From Brevundimonas sp. (lineage in GTDB: Bacteria; Pseudomonadota; Alphaproteobacteria; Caulobacterales; Caulobacteraceae): DNA of 64,000 nucleotides. Positions 30,858-39,641 of this stretch are shown here, one piece after another (the stretch's first letter is position 1; each line of letters opens with the position of its first letter). The stretch is taken from NCBI RefSeq assembly GCF_013912005.1, contig NZ_JACESB010000001.1:1-64000 (forward strand), read 5' to 3'. The notes under the pieces were generated by a model, which saw only the letters and a list, made by a program, of their open reading frames with translations, did not search any database and was not told the DNA's origin. The position numbers and the translations under genes are program-made.

Positions 30858-32665
30858 GACGCGGCTCCGTCCATGGGCCGGACCGTCACGACATTGAACA
30901 TGCCGGCGTGCATGTGCATCAGCATGTGGCAGTGGAAGGCCCAGTCGCCGGGCGCGTCGGCGGTCAGGTCGAAGGTCACCTTGCCCCCGGGCGCGACGTT
31001 TACCGTGTGCTTCAGCGGCTGATGCCCCGGGGGACCGCCGGTCACCAGTTCGAAGAAGTGGCCGTGCAGGTGGATGGGGTGGGCCATCATGGTGTCGTTC
31101 ACCAGGGTCACGCGCACCCGCTCATTCCGCTCGAAACGGATGGGTTCGACCAGTTCACTGAACTTCCGCCCGTCGAAGCCCCACATGAACCGCTCCATAT
31201 TGCCGGTCAGGTGTATTTCCATGGTCCGCGACGGCGGGCGTTGGTCCTTGTTCGGCTGCAGCGACACCAGGTCGGTGTAGACGAGAACGCGGTGATCGAC
31301 GTTGGTCAGGCCGATCGGCCGCTCGCCGAGGCGGTTGGCGGGGGCCATGGCTATCGCGTCGACGCCCACGCCGACCGCCATGTCCGGCGGGGCGTTCTCG
31401 GGATCTCGCATGTTCATGCCTGACATGGACATTCCGCCCATCTCGCCCGCCGGCGCCGCGCCTTGGGCTGGGGCGCCGTGGTCCATGCCGGCCATCGTGC
31501 CGTGGTCCATTCCGGACATGCCGCCCATTGAGCCGTGATCCATTCCGCCCATGCCCATGTCTCGCATGGTCAGGTTCGGGACCTCGCGCAGCGGCGGAAC
31601 CTCGGCGGTCATGCCCAGGCGCGGCGCAAGGGTGGCGCGGCCCATCCCCGAGCGATCGATCGCCTCCGAGACGATGGTGTAGGCCCGGTCTTCAGTCGGC
31701 CGGACGATGACGTCGTAGGTTTCGGCGACCGAGATCTGGAACTCGTCGGTCTCGACCGGGCGGACGTTCTCGCCGTCGGCCTGCACCACGGTCATCGGCA
31801 AGCCGGGGATGCGGACGTTGAAGATCGACATGGCCGAGGCGTTGATGATGCGCAGCCGCACGCGCTCGCCGGGGCTGAAAAGGCCGGTCCAGTTCTCCTG
31901 CGGCCCGTGGCCGTTGATCAAATAGGTATAGGTCGAGCCGCTGACGTCGAGGATGTCGCGCGGGTCCATCCGCATCTCACCCCACATGCGCCGCTCCTCC
32001 AGGCTCATGCGGTCGCTGCCGTTGATCAGACCGGCGAGCGTGGTGCGCTGCCGGTTGAAGTAGCCCGGGCTCTTCTTCAGCTTCTCCAGGATTTCGTGTG
32101 GGTGCATAAAGCTCCAGTCCGACAGGACCAGCACATGCTCGCGGTCGTAGGCGACGGGATCGGCGCCTGCCGGGTCGATGACGATCGGACCGTAGTGGCC
32201 CATCGCCTCCTGAAGATTCGAGTGGCTGTGGTACCAGAAGGTGCCTGACTGCTTGATCGGGAACTCATAGACGAAGGTTTCCCGCGGCTTGATGCCCGGG
32301 AAGCTGATGCCCGGGACGCCGTCCATCTGGAACGGCAGCAATAGGCCGTGCCAATGGATCGAAGTGTCCTCATCCAGCCCGTTGGTCACGGAGAGTCGCA
32401 CGTTCTGTCCCTCGCGCAGGCGCAGCAAGGGCGCCGGGAGCACTCCGTTGATCGTCACGGCATGGCCGGTCCGCCCCCCGACCGTGAAGGGCGAGTGGCC
32501 GACCGTCAGGTCGATGTTGGGCCCGCTCAACGTCGGCAGGGCCGTTCTCGAGCCCGCCGTACCGGTCTGCGCCCAGGCCGGCAGAAGTCCCTGCAGGCCA
32601 AGCAGCCCGCCGCCAACGGCGGCGCCCCTGAGAAGCATTCGGCGATCGAAACTTGGCATGGGCAT
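30854..32665 (-). CDS. copA: CopA/PcoA multicopper oxidase
   Basis: The 603-residue periplasmic oxidase has a twin-arginine signal (FDRRMLLRGAAVGG), copper sites HWHGLL, WYHSHSNLQEAMG, HPIHLHGHFFEL and HCHMLMHMHAGMF, and a Met-rich insert (GMGGMDHGSMGGMSGMDHG) that likely binds Cu(I). It oxidises Cu(I) and protects the periplasm. Starts at 32665 (MPMPSF) or 32659 (MPSF) are equivalent. The Tat signal fits export of a folded copper enzyme. Confidence 0.95.
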   Translation of the reverse strand: MPMPSFDRRMLLRGAAVGGGLLGLQGLLPAWAQTGTAGSRTALPTLSGPNIDLTVGHSPFTVGGRTGHAVTINGVLPAPLLRLREGQNVRLSVTNGLDEDTSIHWHGLLLPFQMDGVPGISFPGIKPRETFVYEFPIKQSGTFWYHSHSNLQEAMGHYGPIVIDPAGADPVAYDREHVLVLSDWSFMHPHEILEKLKKSPGYFNRQRTTLAGLINGSDRMSLEERRMWGEMRMDPRDILDVSGSTYTYLINGHGPQENWTGLFSPGERVRLRIINASAMSIFNVRIPGLPMTVVQADGENVRPVETDEFQISVAETYDVIVRPTEDRAYTIVSEAIDRSGMGRATLAPRLGMTAEVPPLREVPNLTMRDMGMGGMDHGSMGGMSGMDHGTMAGMDHGAPAQGAAPAGEMGGMSMSGMNMRDPENAPPDMAVGVGVDAIAMAPANRLGERPIGLTNVDHRVLVYTDLVSLQPNKDQRPPSRTMEIHLTGNMERFMWGFDGRKFSELVEPIRFERNERVRVTLVNDTMMAHPIHLHGHFFELVTGGPPGHQPLKHTVNVAPGGKVTFDLTADAPGDWAFHCHMLMHMHAGMFNVVTVRPMDGAAS

Positions 32666-32791
32666 AAGCGTGGGGTTCCTCGGACGCGTGTTGGCTTCTG
32701 GTTGACATACGCACGTCGGCGACAACGCCCTTGCGTCAGGTCGCCACACCGCGAAAAGAAACGCCCTTCGCCATCGGGCGGGCCGATGACA

Positions 32792-33355
32792 TCAAGCACC
32801 TCCCGGAACGGCCATGTCCTCGGCAAGTCGCTTGCGGGCGCGGGCGATCCGCGTCTCCACGGCCTTGGTCGTGACGCCCAGGATCGCCGCGATTTCGCCG
32901 TGCGAGCGACCTTCGAGCGTAGCGAGCAGGAGAGGGGCCTTGAGGCCGTCAGGCAGGCGGGTCAGCGCGCTGCGCAGCGCCTCGGCGCGACGGCGATCGT
33001 CCAGTCGGGCTTCGGGAGATGGCGTTTCCATCCGGACCGCTGACGCTTCGGGGGCGTCGAGGCCCATGACGCCGCGCACCACCCGACGCACCGCACGCCG
33101 ACGGCTCCAGTCCCTGCATTTGTTCAGGGCGATCGAGCGGAGCCAGACCTCGAAGGGGCGAGCCGGATCGTACCTTCGCAGGGCGAGCCATGCGGCGGTG
33201 TAAGTTTCCTGGAGCAGGTCGTGCGCTTCCGCTTCGTCGCCGACATAGCGGCGCACGAACCTGTAGAGATCGCCCTTGGTCGCCGCCATCAAGGCGCCGA
33301 ACGCGCCGGCGTCGCCGCCAGCCGCGCGGGCTTCAATGCTGTCGCCGTCCTTCAC
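32792..33355 (-). CDS. CnrH-like ECF sigma factor
   Basis: The 187-residue ECF sigma has region 2 (DLYRFVRRYVGDEAEAHDLL then QETYTAAWLALRRYDP) and region 4 (LPDGLKAPLLLATLEGRSHG then EIAAILGVTTKAVETRIARA). The gene order CnrY-like, CnrX-like, sigma matches the cnrYXH metal-responsive module. It ends 126 bases before copA, so the copA promoter in that gap is the likely target. The gap sequence was not assigned boxes. Confidence 0.85.
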   Translation of the reverse strand: MKDGDSIEARAAGGDAGAFGALMAATKGDLYRFVRRYVGDEAEAHDLLQETYTAAWLALRRYDPARPFEVWLRSIALNKCRDWSRRRAVRRVVRGVMGLDAPEASAVRMETPSPEARLDDRRRAEALRSALTRLPDGLKAPLLLATLEGRSHGEIAAILGVTTKAVETRIARARKRLAEDMAVPGGA

Positions 33356-33364
33356 GCGCCGCGC

Positions 33365-33805
33365 CTAGCCGGCGTCGGCACGCAGGGCGTCCACCACGGC
33401 GGCGTCGAAGACCTCGGCCTGCGCCGGGGTGAGCACCGACCGCATCTCGAAGACGTGGGCGATGGTCGCCTTCTGCAGATCGCCCATGGCCACGTGGAAG
33501 TGATCCACCGCCGCCTGCACCTGGGGCGTGTTCCCATCGCTTGCAGCGATGGCGGCGGCGAGCTCGCGGTTGGCGGCTCGCACTTCTGCCTCCAGCCCGG
33601 GGCGGCGCGCGGCGAAGCGCGCTTCGATCGCGTCCAGACGACCATCCTGTTCAGCGCTCAGGTTCAACTGCTCATGGACGACGCTATGCAGGCTCGGCGG
33701 CTGACGCTCGCGCATGACCCAGGTTGCGCTCGCCCAGGTCGCCGCGCCGCTGGCGAGCGCCGCCAGCACGGCTGTCAGGACGATCGATTTCCAGCGCGCT
33801 CTCAT
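33365..33805 (-). CDS. CnrX-like periplasmic metal sensor
   Basis: This 146-residue membrane-anchored helical-hairpin sensor has one N-terminal helix (SIVLTAVLAALASGAATW). Residues His40, His44 (SLHSVVHEQL), Glu61, His117 and Met121 (AHVFEMRS) match CnrX ligands His42, His46, Glu63, His119 and Met123 with a constant offset of two. CnrX binds Ni/Co and releases CnrH through CnrY. Here the set sits in a copper locus, so the real inducer is uncertain. It overlaps the anti-sigma gene by ATGA. Confidence 0.85.
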   Translation of the reverse strand: MRARWKSIVLTAVLAALASGAATWASATWVMRERQPPSLHSVVHEQLNLSAEQDGRLDAIEARFAARRPGLEAEVRAANRELAAAIAASDGNTPQVQAAVDHFHVAMGDLQKATIAHVFEMRSVLTPAQAEVFDAAVVDALRADAG

Positions 33806-34083
33806 CCCCGGGCATCCAGTGGACCGAGCGGCGACAGGCCCGCCGAGACGGTGAAGATGCGCAACTCAGAGGGCTCAGGCCGCGGCGACGCCACGAGGAG
33901 CAATCCACCGTTGGCCACGCCGAGCACGAGCGCCAGCCCTACGGCGGCGACCCGAACCTGGCCCATTGACGCCGCCTCCCGGCGCACGGCGATCCGTGTC
34001 CAGACAGCGTCTTCCAGGCCGTCCAGCCGCCCCGCATCGTCTGGCCCTTCCGCCGCAATCAGTCGTTCGATCTCATCAGTCAT
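33802..34083 (-). CDS. CnrY-like membrane anti-sigma factor
   Basis: The 93-residue protein has a cytoplasmic N-terminus of about 42 residues (DEIERLIAAEGPDDAGRLDG), one membrane helix (VRVAAVGLALVLGVANGGLL) and a short periplasmic tail. Size, topology and position in front of a CnrX-like sensor and an ECF sigma factor make it the CnrY equivalent that holds the sigma factor at the membrane. Confidence 0.75.
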   Translation of the reverse strand: MTDEIERLIAAEGPDDAGRLDGLEDAVWTRIAVRREAASMGQVRVAAVGLALVLGVANGGLLLVASPRPEPSELRIFTVSAGLSPLGPLDARG

Positions 34084-34212
34084 TGCGCACCTGCATCACG
34101 CCCCCTTTGCCATACGCGCCAAACCGTCCGGCCCCTTACGAGGGGACGAGATGTCCGCCGCGTAGATACCAGAGAACGACCGGGAGGACCCGCTCGTGTC
34201 GGGGGAGGCGAT

Positions 34213-35364
34213 GTGAGCGAGAGGACAGATCCGGCCGCGGGTCCGTTTCCGGATCGGCTCGATCCGCTGACGGGGGTGAGGTTCTTCCTCGCGCTCGGCG
34301 TGGTGCTGTTTCACTACCAGCTGCAATGGACGCTGCCCGAAGGTGCGGCCGGACTGTTAAACCGGGCCCGTCTCGGGGTCGATATCTTCTTCATCCTGTC
34401 TGGGTTCATCCTCACCCACGTTTACCTGCAGGGTGATCAGCCAGTGAACTACAGGCGGTTCATCGCGGCGCGGTTCGCGCGCATATACCCGGCGCATTTG
34501 TTCATCCTGTTGGCGATGCTGTTGCTGGTGTTCGCCGCGCCGGTGTTGGGCATCGGCCTGGAGCCCGGGCGGTTCAATCCTGCGGATTTTCTGGCCACCC
34601 TCTTTTTGGTTCAGGCCTGGTTGCCGCGAGACGGGATGGTCCTGTGGAACGGGCCCGCCTGGTCGCTGTCAGCCGAATGGTTCGTCTATCTCGCTTTTCC
34701 AGCCTATGCTGCGGTCGCCCTGCGGTTTCGACACAGGCCATGGATGCTCGTAGCCGCGGCGACGAGCCTGTTCATCCTGCTGGATGCGATCTACCGGCAT
34801 TGGTTCGGCTCGGTTCTGCCCCGGGCGGAAGACAATATGGGCGTCTTGCGCATCATTCCGGAGTTCCTGCTCGGGATTGGCCTCTACTATCTCGGAGCGC
34901 GCTGGGCGCCGTCCCCGCGCGTCGCGATCGTCGGCGCCGTCGGAGCCACCGCGCTCCTCTTGCTCGCTATGCAGATCGGGGCCGATGATCGCCTTATCGT
35001 CGCCGCGTCGGGACCCTTCGTTCTCGCCTTGGCGCTGCTCGCCAAGGCGGGTGTCAGAACCTTCCTGTCGCACCCGGTCGCAATCTTCGCCGGTGAGGCT
35101 TCGTTCGCCCTCTACCTCGTCCATATTCCGATCCTGATGGTCTGGCGCAATGCCGCCCAGGCCATCGGGGGCTGGCCGGGCGACTATCGAATGGGGCTTC
35201 TGGAACTGGCGGCGATGCTGGCGGTGACCCTCGCCGCGGCGGCCGCCATCTATGGTCTGGTCGAGCGACCGAGCCGCCAGTGGCTGAGGCGGCGCACCTT
35301 CGGTCGGATGCCGGATGCCGACGCCAGACGCACCGTTCACAGCGATCAGGGAGAGCCCTTTTGA
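34213..35364 (+). CDS. Acyltransferase 3 (OafA/YrhL) family membrane protein
   Basis: The 383-residue polytopic protein has about ten membrane segments. The N-terminal block LDPLTGVRFFLALGVVLFHY contains the conserved His after the first helix, and FFILSGFILTHVY and RFIAARFARIYPAHLF are family signatures. It would acylate a surface polysaccharide or lipid headgroup; the substrate is unknown. GTG 34213 starts the first conserved segment. Its place in a copper island may reflect envelope modification or simply cargo. Its stop overlaps the next start. Confidence 0.85.
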   Translation: MSERTDPAAGPFPDRLDPLTGVRFFLALGVVLFHYQLQWTLPEGAAGLLNRARLGVDIFFILSGFILTHVYLQGDQPVNYRRFIAARFARIYPAHLFILLAMLLLVFAAPVLGIGLEPGRFNPADFLATLFLVQAWLPRDGMVLWNGPAWSLSAEWFVYLAFPAYAAVALRFRHRPWMLVAAATSLFILLDAIYRHWFGSVLPRAEDNMGVLRIIPEFLLGIGLYYLGARWAPSPRVAIVGAVGATALLLLAMQIGADDRLIVAASGPFVLALALLAKAGVRTFLSHPVAIFAGEASFALYLVHIPILMVWRNAAQAIGGWPGDYRMGLLELAAMLAVTLAAAAAIYGLVERPSRQWLRRRTFGRMPDADARRTVHSDQGEPF

Positions 35365-35837
35365 CGACCGCCTACCTCCACCGAAGGCTTTTCTTAGGCG
35401 CCGCCGTCAGCGTCGCCCTGACCGGAACAGCCTGCGCCCAGACCCAGGCGTCGAGAACCCTCACGGTCTTCAAGACGCCAACCTGTGCGTGCTGCGACGC
35501 CTGGATCTCGCACATGCGGGAGGCTGGCTTCAACACGACCATCACCGTTCTGCCGAGCCTCCAATCCGTCCGCAGCAGCCGGGGGCTTCCGGACAGCCTG
35601 GCCTCCTGCCACACCGGGTTGATTGATGGTTATGTCGTAGAGGGCCATGTTCCGGCACGGGACGTCATACGGTTGCTTGCCGAGCGGCCGGCAGCGCTCG
35701 GTCTCGCGGTTCCGGCCATGCCCCTCGGTTCGCCCGGCATGGAGACGCCGCAGGGACACAAGGACCCTTACGACACGCTGCTGGTGCTTCGCTCCGGCGC
35801 GACGCAGGTGTTCGCCCGTCACAACCCGCCCACCTGA
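35361..35837 (+). CDS. DUF411 periplasmic metal-binding protein
   Basis: The 158-residue protein, from TTG 35361 overlapping the upstream TGA, has an N-terminal signal with RRLFLGAAVSVALTGTACAQ, the metal motif KTPTCACCDAWISHMREAG and a conserved CHTGLIDGYVVEGHVPARDV block with a second Cys-His site, then GSPGMETP. DUF411 proteins are common in copper islands and bind metal in the periplasm. ATG 35280 in frame would add 27 residues overlapping the acyltransferase gene and is less likely. Confidence 0.85.
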   Translation: MTTAYLHRRLFLGAAVSVALTGTACAQTQASRTLTVFKTPTCACCDAWISHMREAGFNTTITVLPSLQSVRSSRGLPDSLASCHTGLIDGYVVEGHVPARDVIRLLAERPAALGLAVPAMPLGSPGMETPQGHKDPYDTLLVLRSGATQVFARHNPPT

Positions 35838-35877
35838 CCTGACCTTGTCTCACCTGATTCATAAGCCGGAGCCCATC

Positions 35878-36369
35878 ATGTCCCCCAAACCTCTCGTTCT
35901 CGCCCTCTCTCTCGCCGTCCTGTCGGTGACGCCCGCTGTCGCGCAGGACCATTCTCACGGCCATGCCCAGACCGCGGGGTCGATCAGCGCGGAAGCGACG
36001 GAGGCGGCCACGACCGTCGATGCCTTCCATGCCGCGCTCAAGGCCGGTGACACATCTGCCGCCCTGTTGCTTCTGGCCCCCGACGTCATGATCTTTGAAG
36101 AGGGCGGAGCGGAGCGCTCGCGCGACGAATACGCCTCTCACCATCTTGCGTCGGACGCCGCCTTCGCGGCCGCGTCGGACAATGTCGTAAGCCGCAGATC
36201 GGGCTGGGCGGACGGCGATGTGGCGTGGATCACGAGCGAAGGCCGCACCACCGGTCAGTTCAACGGACGCGCCGTGGACCGTCTGACAACGGAAACCATG
36301 GTGCTAAAGCGCCACGCCGACGGCTGGCGCATCCATCACATTCACTGGTCGTCGCGCGCTCCGCGGTAA
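35878..36369 (+). CDS. Secreted SnoaL/DUF4440-like protein
   Basis: The 163-residue protein has a signal peptide (LVLALSLAVLSVTPAVAQ), a short His segment (DHSHGHAQ) and an NTF2-like domain (TTVDAFHAALKAGDTSAALL, LLAPDVMIFEEGG, ending DGWRIHHIHWSSR). These folds serve as small-ligand or metal-binding domains. The N-terminal histidines and context suggest copper handling; no reaction can be assigned. Confidence 0.75.
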   Translation: MSPKPLVLALSLAVLSVTPAVAQDHSHGHAQTAGSISAEATEAATTVDAFHAALKAGDTSAALLLLAPDVMIFEEGGAERSRDEYASHHLASDAAFAAASDNVVSRRSGWADGDVAWITSEGRTTGQFNGRAVDRLTTETMVLKRHADGWRIHHIHWSSRAPR

Positions 36370-36544
36370 TCCGCCTCTCCGGTTTGAACGCCTCAGTGCG
36401 AAAGCGCGCGGCGTTCAGACCGTATTTGTCCGCTTAAGCCGGGATCCGGGAAGCCCGATGGGAGGACGTGACAACATCTCGACCTCGGAGAATGGCGCCA
36501 CGACCGCAGCGGTGCTCCACGCCGCGGGCCACTAGATCGTCGGA

Positions 36545-37459
36545 TCACGTCGCGACCGGCGGAGGGAGGGTGCCCATAAGCGCGACGACGGCGAGGACGA
36601 CGAGCCCGAGGGCCGTCTCCGTGACGATACTGCGCCGCAGCCGTCGAACCGCCGAGATTGACTGTCCTGTGTGCTCCAGTTCCAGACGCAGGGCGGGTGT
36701 CAGGCGGAAACGGTTGTCCGCCGCCAGGCCCAGCATCAGCACGAAGAGCGCCAGCTTGGCGATCAGAAGCTGTCCATAGAGGCTTTCGCCAAGGTTCACG
36801 AAACGCTCCGATCCGACGAGGAACCAGCTGTTCGCGAGACCCGTGGCCACAAGAAGGGCTACGGCGAGCGTGCCCAGGCCCGAGAATCCATGCAAGGCAC
36901 GGTAGAGGGCCCCATCGTCGACCCCGGGGCGGCGAAGCAGCAGGATCGTCAGCGCTACAAGCGCACCAAGCCAAAGGGCCGCCCCGACGGAATGGACCAT
37001 GTCGGAGGCGAGGTGGACCAGGCCCTCGGGGCCTTCTGTCGCCGCGCCGTGTCCAGTCCAAGCGAAGCTCGCGACCACGAAGAGCCCAAGGCCTAGCGAG
37101 ATGCTCCAGGCCGTCTTGCCCGGTCTCAAGGCCAGGACCGCGACGACGGCTGCGAGGGCGAGGGCGGCCCGCGCGACCATGGCTTTCCCCAAGGCCGTGC
37201 CGGTGATCATGAAAGACAGAGACACAGGCTTGATGGCTTCCGCCAGCGAGCCCGCCATGACCGCTGTCTGTGCGAGTAGCGCCAGGAGCGCGCTCGCGAC
37301 GACGACCAAACCTGACCCTATCAGGATCGCGCGCGACCAGGTGAGATCCACGCCGTCGCCGCGCCTGAAGGTGTACAACAGGAACAACGGCGTCCCGAGA
37401 AGGACGACGGCTCCGGCGTACTGGAGCCACCGGAGCGCGACGACCGCGATCTCGAGCAC
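36545..37459 (-). CDS. copD: CopD-type copper import membrane protein
   Basis: The 304-residue protein has about eight membrane helices. The CopD core is in HLASDMVHSVGAALWLGALV with conserved His residues, and ARAALALAAVVAVLALRPG precedes it. CopD works with CopC in moving copper into the cytoplasm. It starts 4 bases after copC on the minus strand. Bases 36370-36544 behind it hold no gene that I can support. Confidence 0.88.
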   Translation of the reverse strand: MLEIAVVALRWLQYAGAVVLLGTPLFLLYTFRRGDGVDLTWSRAILIGSGLVVVASALLALLAQTAVMAGSLAEAIKPVSLSFMITGTALGKAMVARAALALAAVVAVLALRPGKTAWSISLGLGLFVVASFAWTGHGAATEGPEGLVHLASDMVHSVGAALWLGALVALTILLLRRPGVDDGALYRALHGFSGLGTLAVALLVATGLANSWFLVGSERFVNLGESLYGQLLIAKLALFVLMLGLAADNRFRLTPALRLELEHTGQSISAVRRLRRSIVTETALGLVVLAVVALMGTLPPPVAT

Positions 37460-37463
37460 GGCG

Positions 37464-37826
37464 TCAGCGCACCGTGAAGGTGTACGAGCCGGTCATGCGG
37501 TGACCGTCGCTCGAGGCGATGCGCCAGTCGACGCGATAGTCGCCAGCAGTCAGCGGTCGCGTCAGAGTCCCGGTCAGGGTCTTGCCGTCTTCAGCGACCG
37601 AAGTGCGGACCGCGAGCTTCTCGCCGGCCGAGTTGACCACGTCGAAGCCGGAGAACGCAGGCACAGAGCGCTCGCTGAAGGTCAAGGTCAGCGTGCGGGT
37701 CGCACCGACTGTGGCGTTCGGCGCGGGCGTGGCGCTGACAAGACGAGCGTGAGCTGCCGCAGGTCCAGCGGCGAGGACGACCGCAGTCGCCAGGGCGACA
37801 TAGGGAACGGGGTTGAATGCACGCAT
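37464..37826 (-). CDS. copC: CopC periplasmic copper chaperone
   Basis: The 120-residue protein has a signal peptide (YVALATAVVLAAGPAAAHA) whose cleavage would leave the N-terminal His of AHARLVSATPAPNATVG, the usual Cu(II) ligand of CopC. The end DWRIASSDGHRMTGSYTFTV carries the second His site. It forms the copCD pair with the next gene. Confidence 0.9.
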   Translation of the reverse strand: MRAFNPVPYVALATAVVLAAGPAAAHARLVSATPAPNATVGATRTLTLTFSERSVPAFSGFDVVNSAGEKLAVRTSVAEDGKTLTGTLTRPLTAGDYRVDWRIASSDGHRMTGSYTFTVR

Positions 37827-38026
37827 ACTGTGTCTCCTGACGAGTGGCCGGTCCGGCCTTCGACTAGTCTACGCGTCGCATCGACTTTCCCCTCGCCAAC
37901 GGCGGCCGACGCTGGCCGACCTCACGCCGTGAAACCGACGACAACACTCGGGGCGGCGAGCGAGGCCACCTCGAACGGGAATGGCGAGTTGGCGGGACCG
38001 GCGGACGTGTCCCGCCGGAAGAGCCG

Positions 38027-38473
38027 TCAAAGCCGATCCTGAATCGCCTGCATCTGTCGGATCTCGCGCTTCTGGGCATCGACGATCTCTGCGCACAGCG
38101 CGACCAGTTCCGGGTCGCTCAGCTTGGCCTTGCCGCACATCAGGATCGCGCCGGAGTGGTGGGGGATCATTCCTCGAATGAGTTCCTTGTCGCCGATCGC
38201 CGCCTGGGTGCGCATGGCGTAGAAGCTGCCCGCGAAGATGATCACCGAGGCCAGCCCAATGGCCAGGTTGAGCCGATTGTTCGGATACATCTCGCGCATC
38301 AGAACCAGCATGAGGACAGCCATTGGCGCGACCATCATCAGCGTCATGTAGAGATTGTTCAGATTGAAGTTGAAGTGATCGAGCGTCGCGATCATCGTGA
38401 ACATCACCAAATACATGATGATGAAGTGGACGATGAGTTCAATCGCGAGGTTGCGATAGCTCTTTTCGTGCAT
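38027..38473 (-). CDS. Membrane-anchored DUF305 protein
   Basis: The 148-residue protein has three membrane helices in the first 85 residues (AIELIVHFIIMYLVMFTMIA, LYMTLMMVAPMAVLMLVLM, LAIGLASVIIFAGSFYAM), then a DUF305 motif RGMIPHHSGAILMCGKAKLS and a helical end. DUF305 proteins have a His pair likely to bind metal and are frequent near copper genes. ATG 38473 is chosen; the upstream frame is noise. Confidence 0.82.
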   Translation of the reverse strand: MHEKSYRNLAIELIVHFIIMYLVMFTMIATLDHFNFNLNNLYMTLMMVAPMAVLMLVLMREMYPNNRLNLAIGLASVIIFAGSFYAMRTQAAIGDKELIRGMIPHHSGAILMCGKAKLSDPELVALCAEIVDAQKREIRQMQAIQDRL

Positions 38474-38569
38474 GAGTGACCTCCCGCCGGCGGACAGACG
38501 CCGACGATCGACGCCGTTCAAAAGCAAATACGCACGGGCAGACCAGTCCCCGCGCGTATTCGTCCCGCG

Positions 38570-39013
38570 TCAGGCTCCGGGCTGGACCGAACCCGAAGCG
38601 GGGGTTGCCGCGGCGGACCGATGTTGCGCGACCCACTGCTCCAGCGCCGTGATCTCCTGGCGCTGCATCGTAATCGTCTTTTCGGCCATCTCGCGGAGCG
38701 CAGCGTCCGGGTTCTCGCGCATCAGAACCTCCGACATGGCGATGGCGCCCCGGTGGTGCTCGATCATCTTCAGGGCGTAGGTCTCCTGCGGGTCTGCGCC
38801 GTGCGCCTGCATCATGGCCTGATGCATCTGCTGTTCAGAGGTGGAAAAGGGCGTCTCGGGCCCCGCCATCGGCTGGACCGCCGGAACGCTGTGTTCGGCC
38901 GCCGACCCCGAGTCGGCAGTCGCGGTTCTATCGGCCTGTCCCGCAGGATTGCACGCCGTGAGGAGCACGGATAGCGCGGCGGTCGCCAGACCAACGTTCA
39001 GTTTGATCGACAT
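38570..39013 (-). CDS. DUF305 lipoprotein
   Basis: The 147-residue lipoprotein has lipobox LTAC (Cys21) and the DUF305 signature YALKMIEHHRGAIAMSEVLM followed by DAALREMAEKTITMQRQEIT. It is the second DUF305 protein in a row. The paired His and Met residues make metal binding likely; its role is presumably periplasmic copper handling. ATG 39013 starts the lipoprotein signal. Confidence 0.82.
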   Translation of the reverse strand: MSIKLNVGLATAALSVLLTACNPAGQADRTATADSGSAAEHSVPAVQPMAGPETPFSTSEQQMHQAMMQAHGADPQETYALKMIEHHRGAIAMSEVLMRENPDAALREMAEKTITMQRQEITALEQWVAQHRSAAATPASGSVQPGA

Positions 39014-39159
39014 CTTCGTTCTCCGAAAGTGATGATCAACGAACAGTTCTGGCTGTGGGACGTTCCGGTCCTCGCGCTTGCGTGGCCACGCAGTCGGGTT
39101 TTTCCCAGGCGGGACGGCTGCCGGCCCTCGCACCCCGTTCGCCAAGACAGGGCAAGATT

Positions 39160-39573
39160 TCAAACCTTTTCACCCTGAAAGGCCGAAATGATCGGACACG
39201 GTCCGCTGTCGTTCGCCGCGCAAGCGCTCGCCAGTCGGCGCAACGCCGCTCTCGCCCCCTCAAGATCGGAGATGGTTCGATCCAGCGCCTCCAGCCTCTC
39301 CGCGGCCAACGCACGGGCGCGCGTGCGATCCTCGCCAGCGTCGAGCGACAACAGCTCTTTGATCTGCTCGAGGGTGAAGCCCGCCGTCTGTGCGGAGCGA
39401 ATGAACTTCAGCTGGCGCACGTCCTCCTCGCCATAGCGTCGAACGCCCGCGCCAGCGCCATCACGCGACCATTTGTCAGGCGTCGAAAGCAATCCGCGAC
39501 GCTGATAAAAGCGGACAGTCTCCACCCCGACGCCGCCGTCTCGCGCCAACCCTGCGATCGTCCGAACGTTCAT
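39160..39573 (-). CDS. MerR-family regulator with CueR-like metal loop
   Basis: The 137-residue protein has an N-terminal winged helix (TIAGLARDGGVGVETVRFYQ then RRGLL, VRRYGEEDVRQLKFIRSAQ), a long dimer helix and a metal loop ACAANDSGPCPII. The loop is C-x7-C followed by PII, as in CueR, and not C-x8-C as in MerR; the MerR Cys82 position is replaced (GEDRTRA). A Cu(I)-type sensor is the best guess. It is divergent from the glutaredoxin-MauE gene over a MerR-type promoter. Confidence 0.85.
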   Translation of the reverse strand: MNVRTIAGLARDGGVGVETVRFYQRRGLLSTPDKWSRDGAGAGVRRYGEEDVRQLKFIRSAQTAGFTLEQIKELLSLDAGEDRTRARALAAERLEALDRTISDLEGARAALRRLASACAANDSGPCPIISAFQGEKV

Positions 39574-39575
39574 GC

Positions 39576-39606
39576 TTGACTCCGTATCTAGGTACGGAAC
39601 CTAAGA
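39576..39606 (+). promoter_or_regulatory. MerR-type promoter/operator with long spacer
   Basis: The -35 TTGACT (39576-39581) is followed by the dyad CCGTAtctaggTACGG and a -10 near CTAAGA/TAAGAG, giving a 19-20 bp spacer. MerR-family activators need this over-long spacer. The dyad is close to the Tn501 mer operator (CCGTACATGAGTACGG). It drives the glutaredoxin-MauE gene to the right and overlaps the start of the regulator gene. Confidence 0.75.
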
Positions 39607-39641
39607 GCTGTAGCTCGGATTTGAAGATCAAGGAGCCTGCA

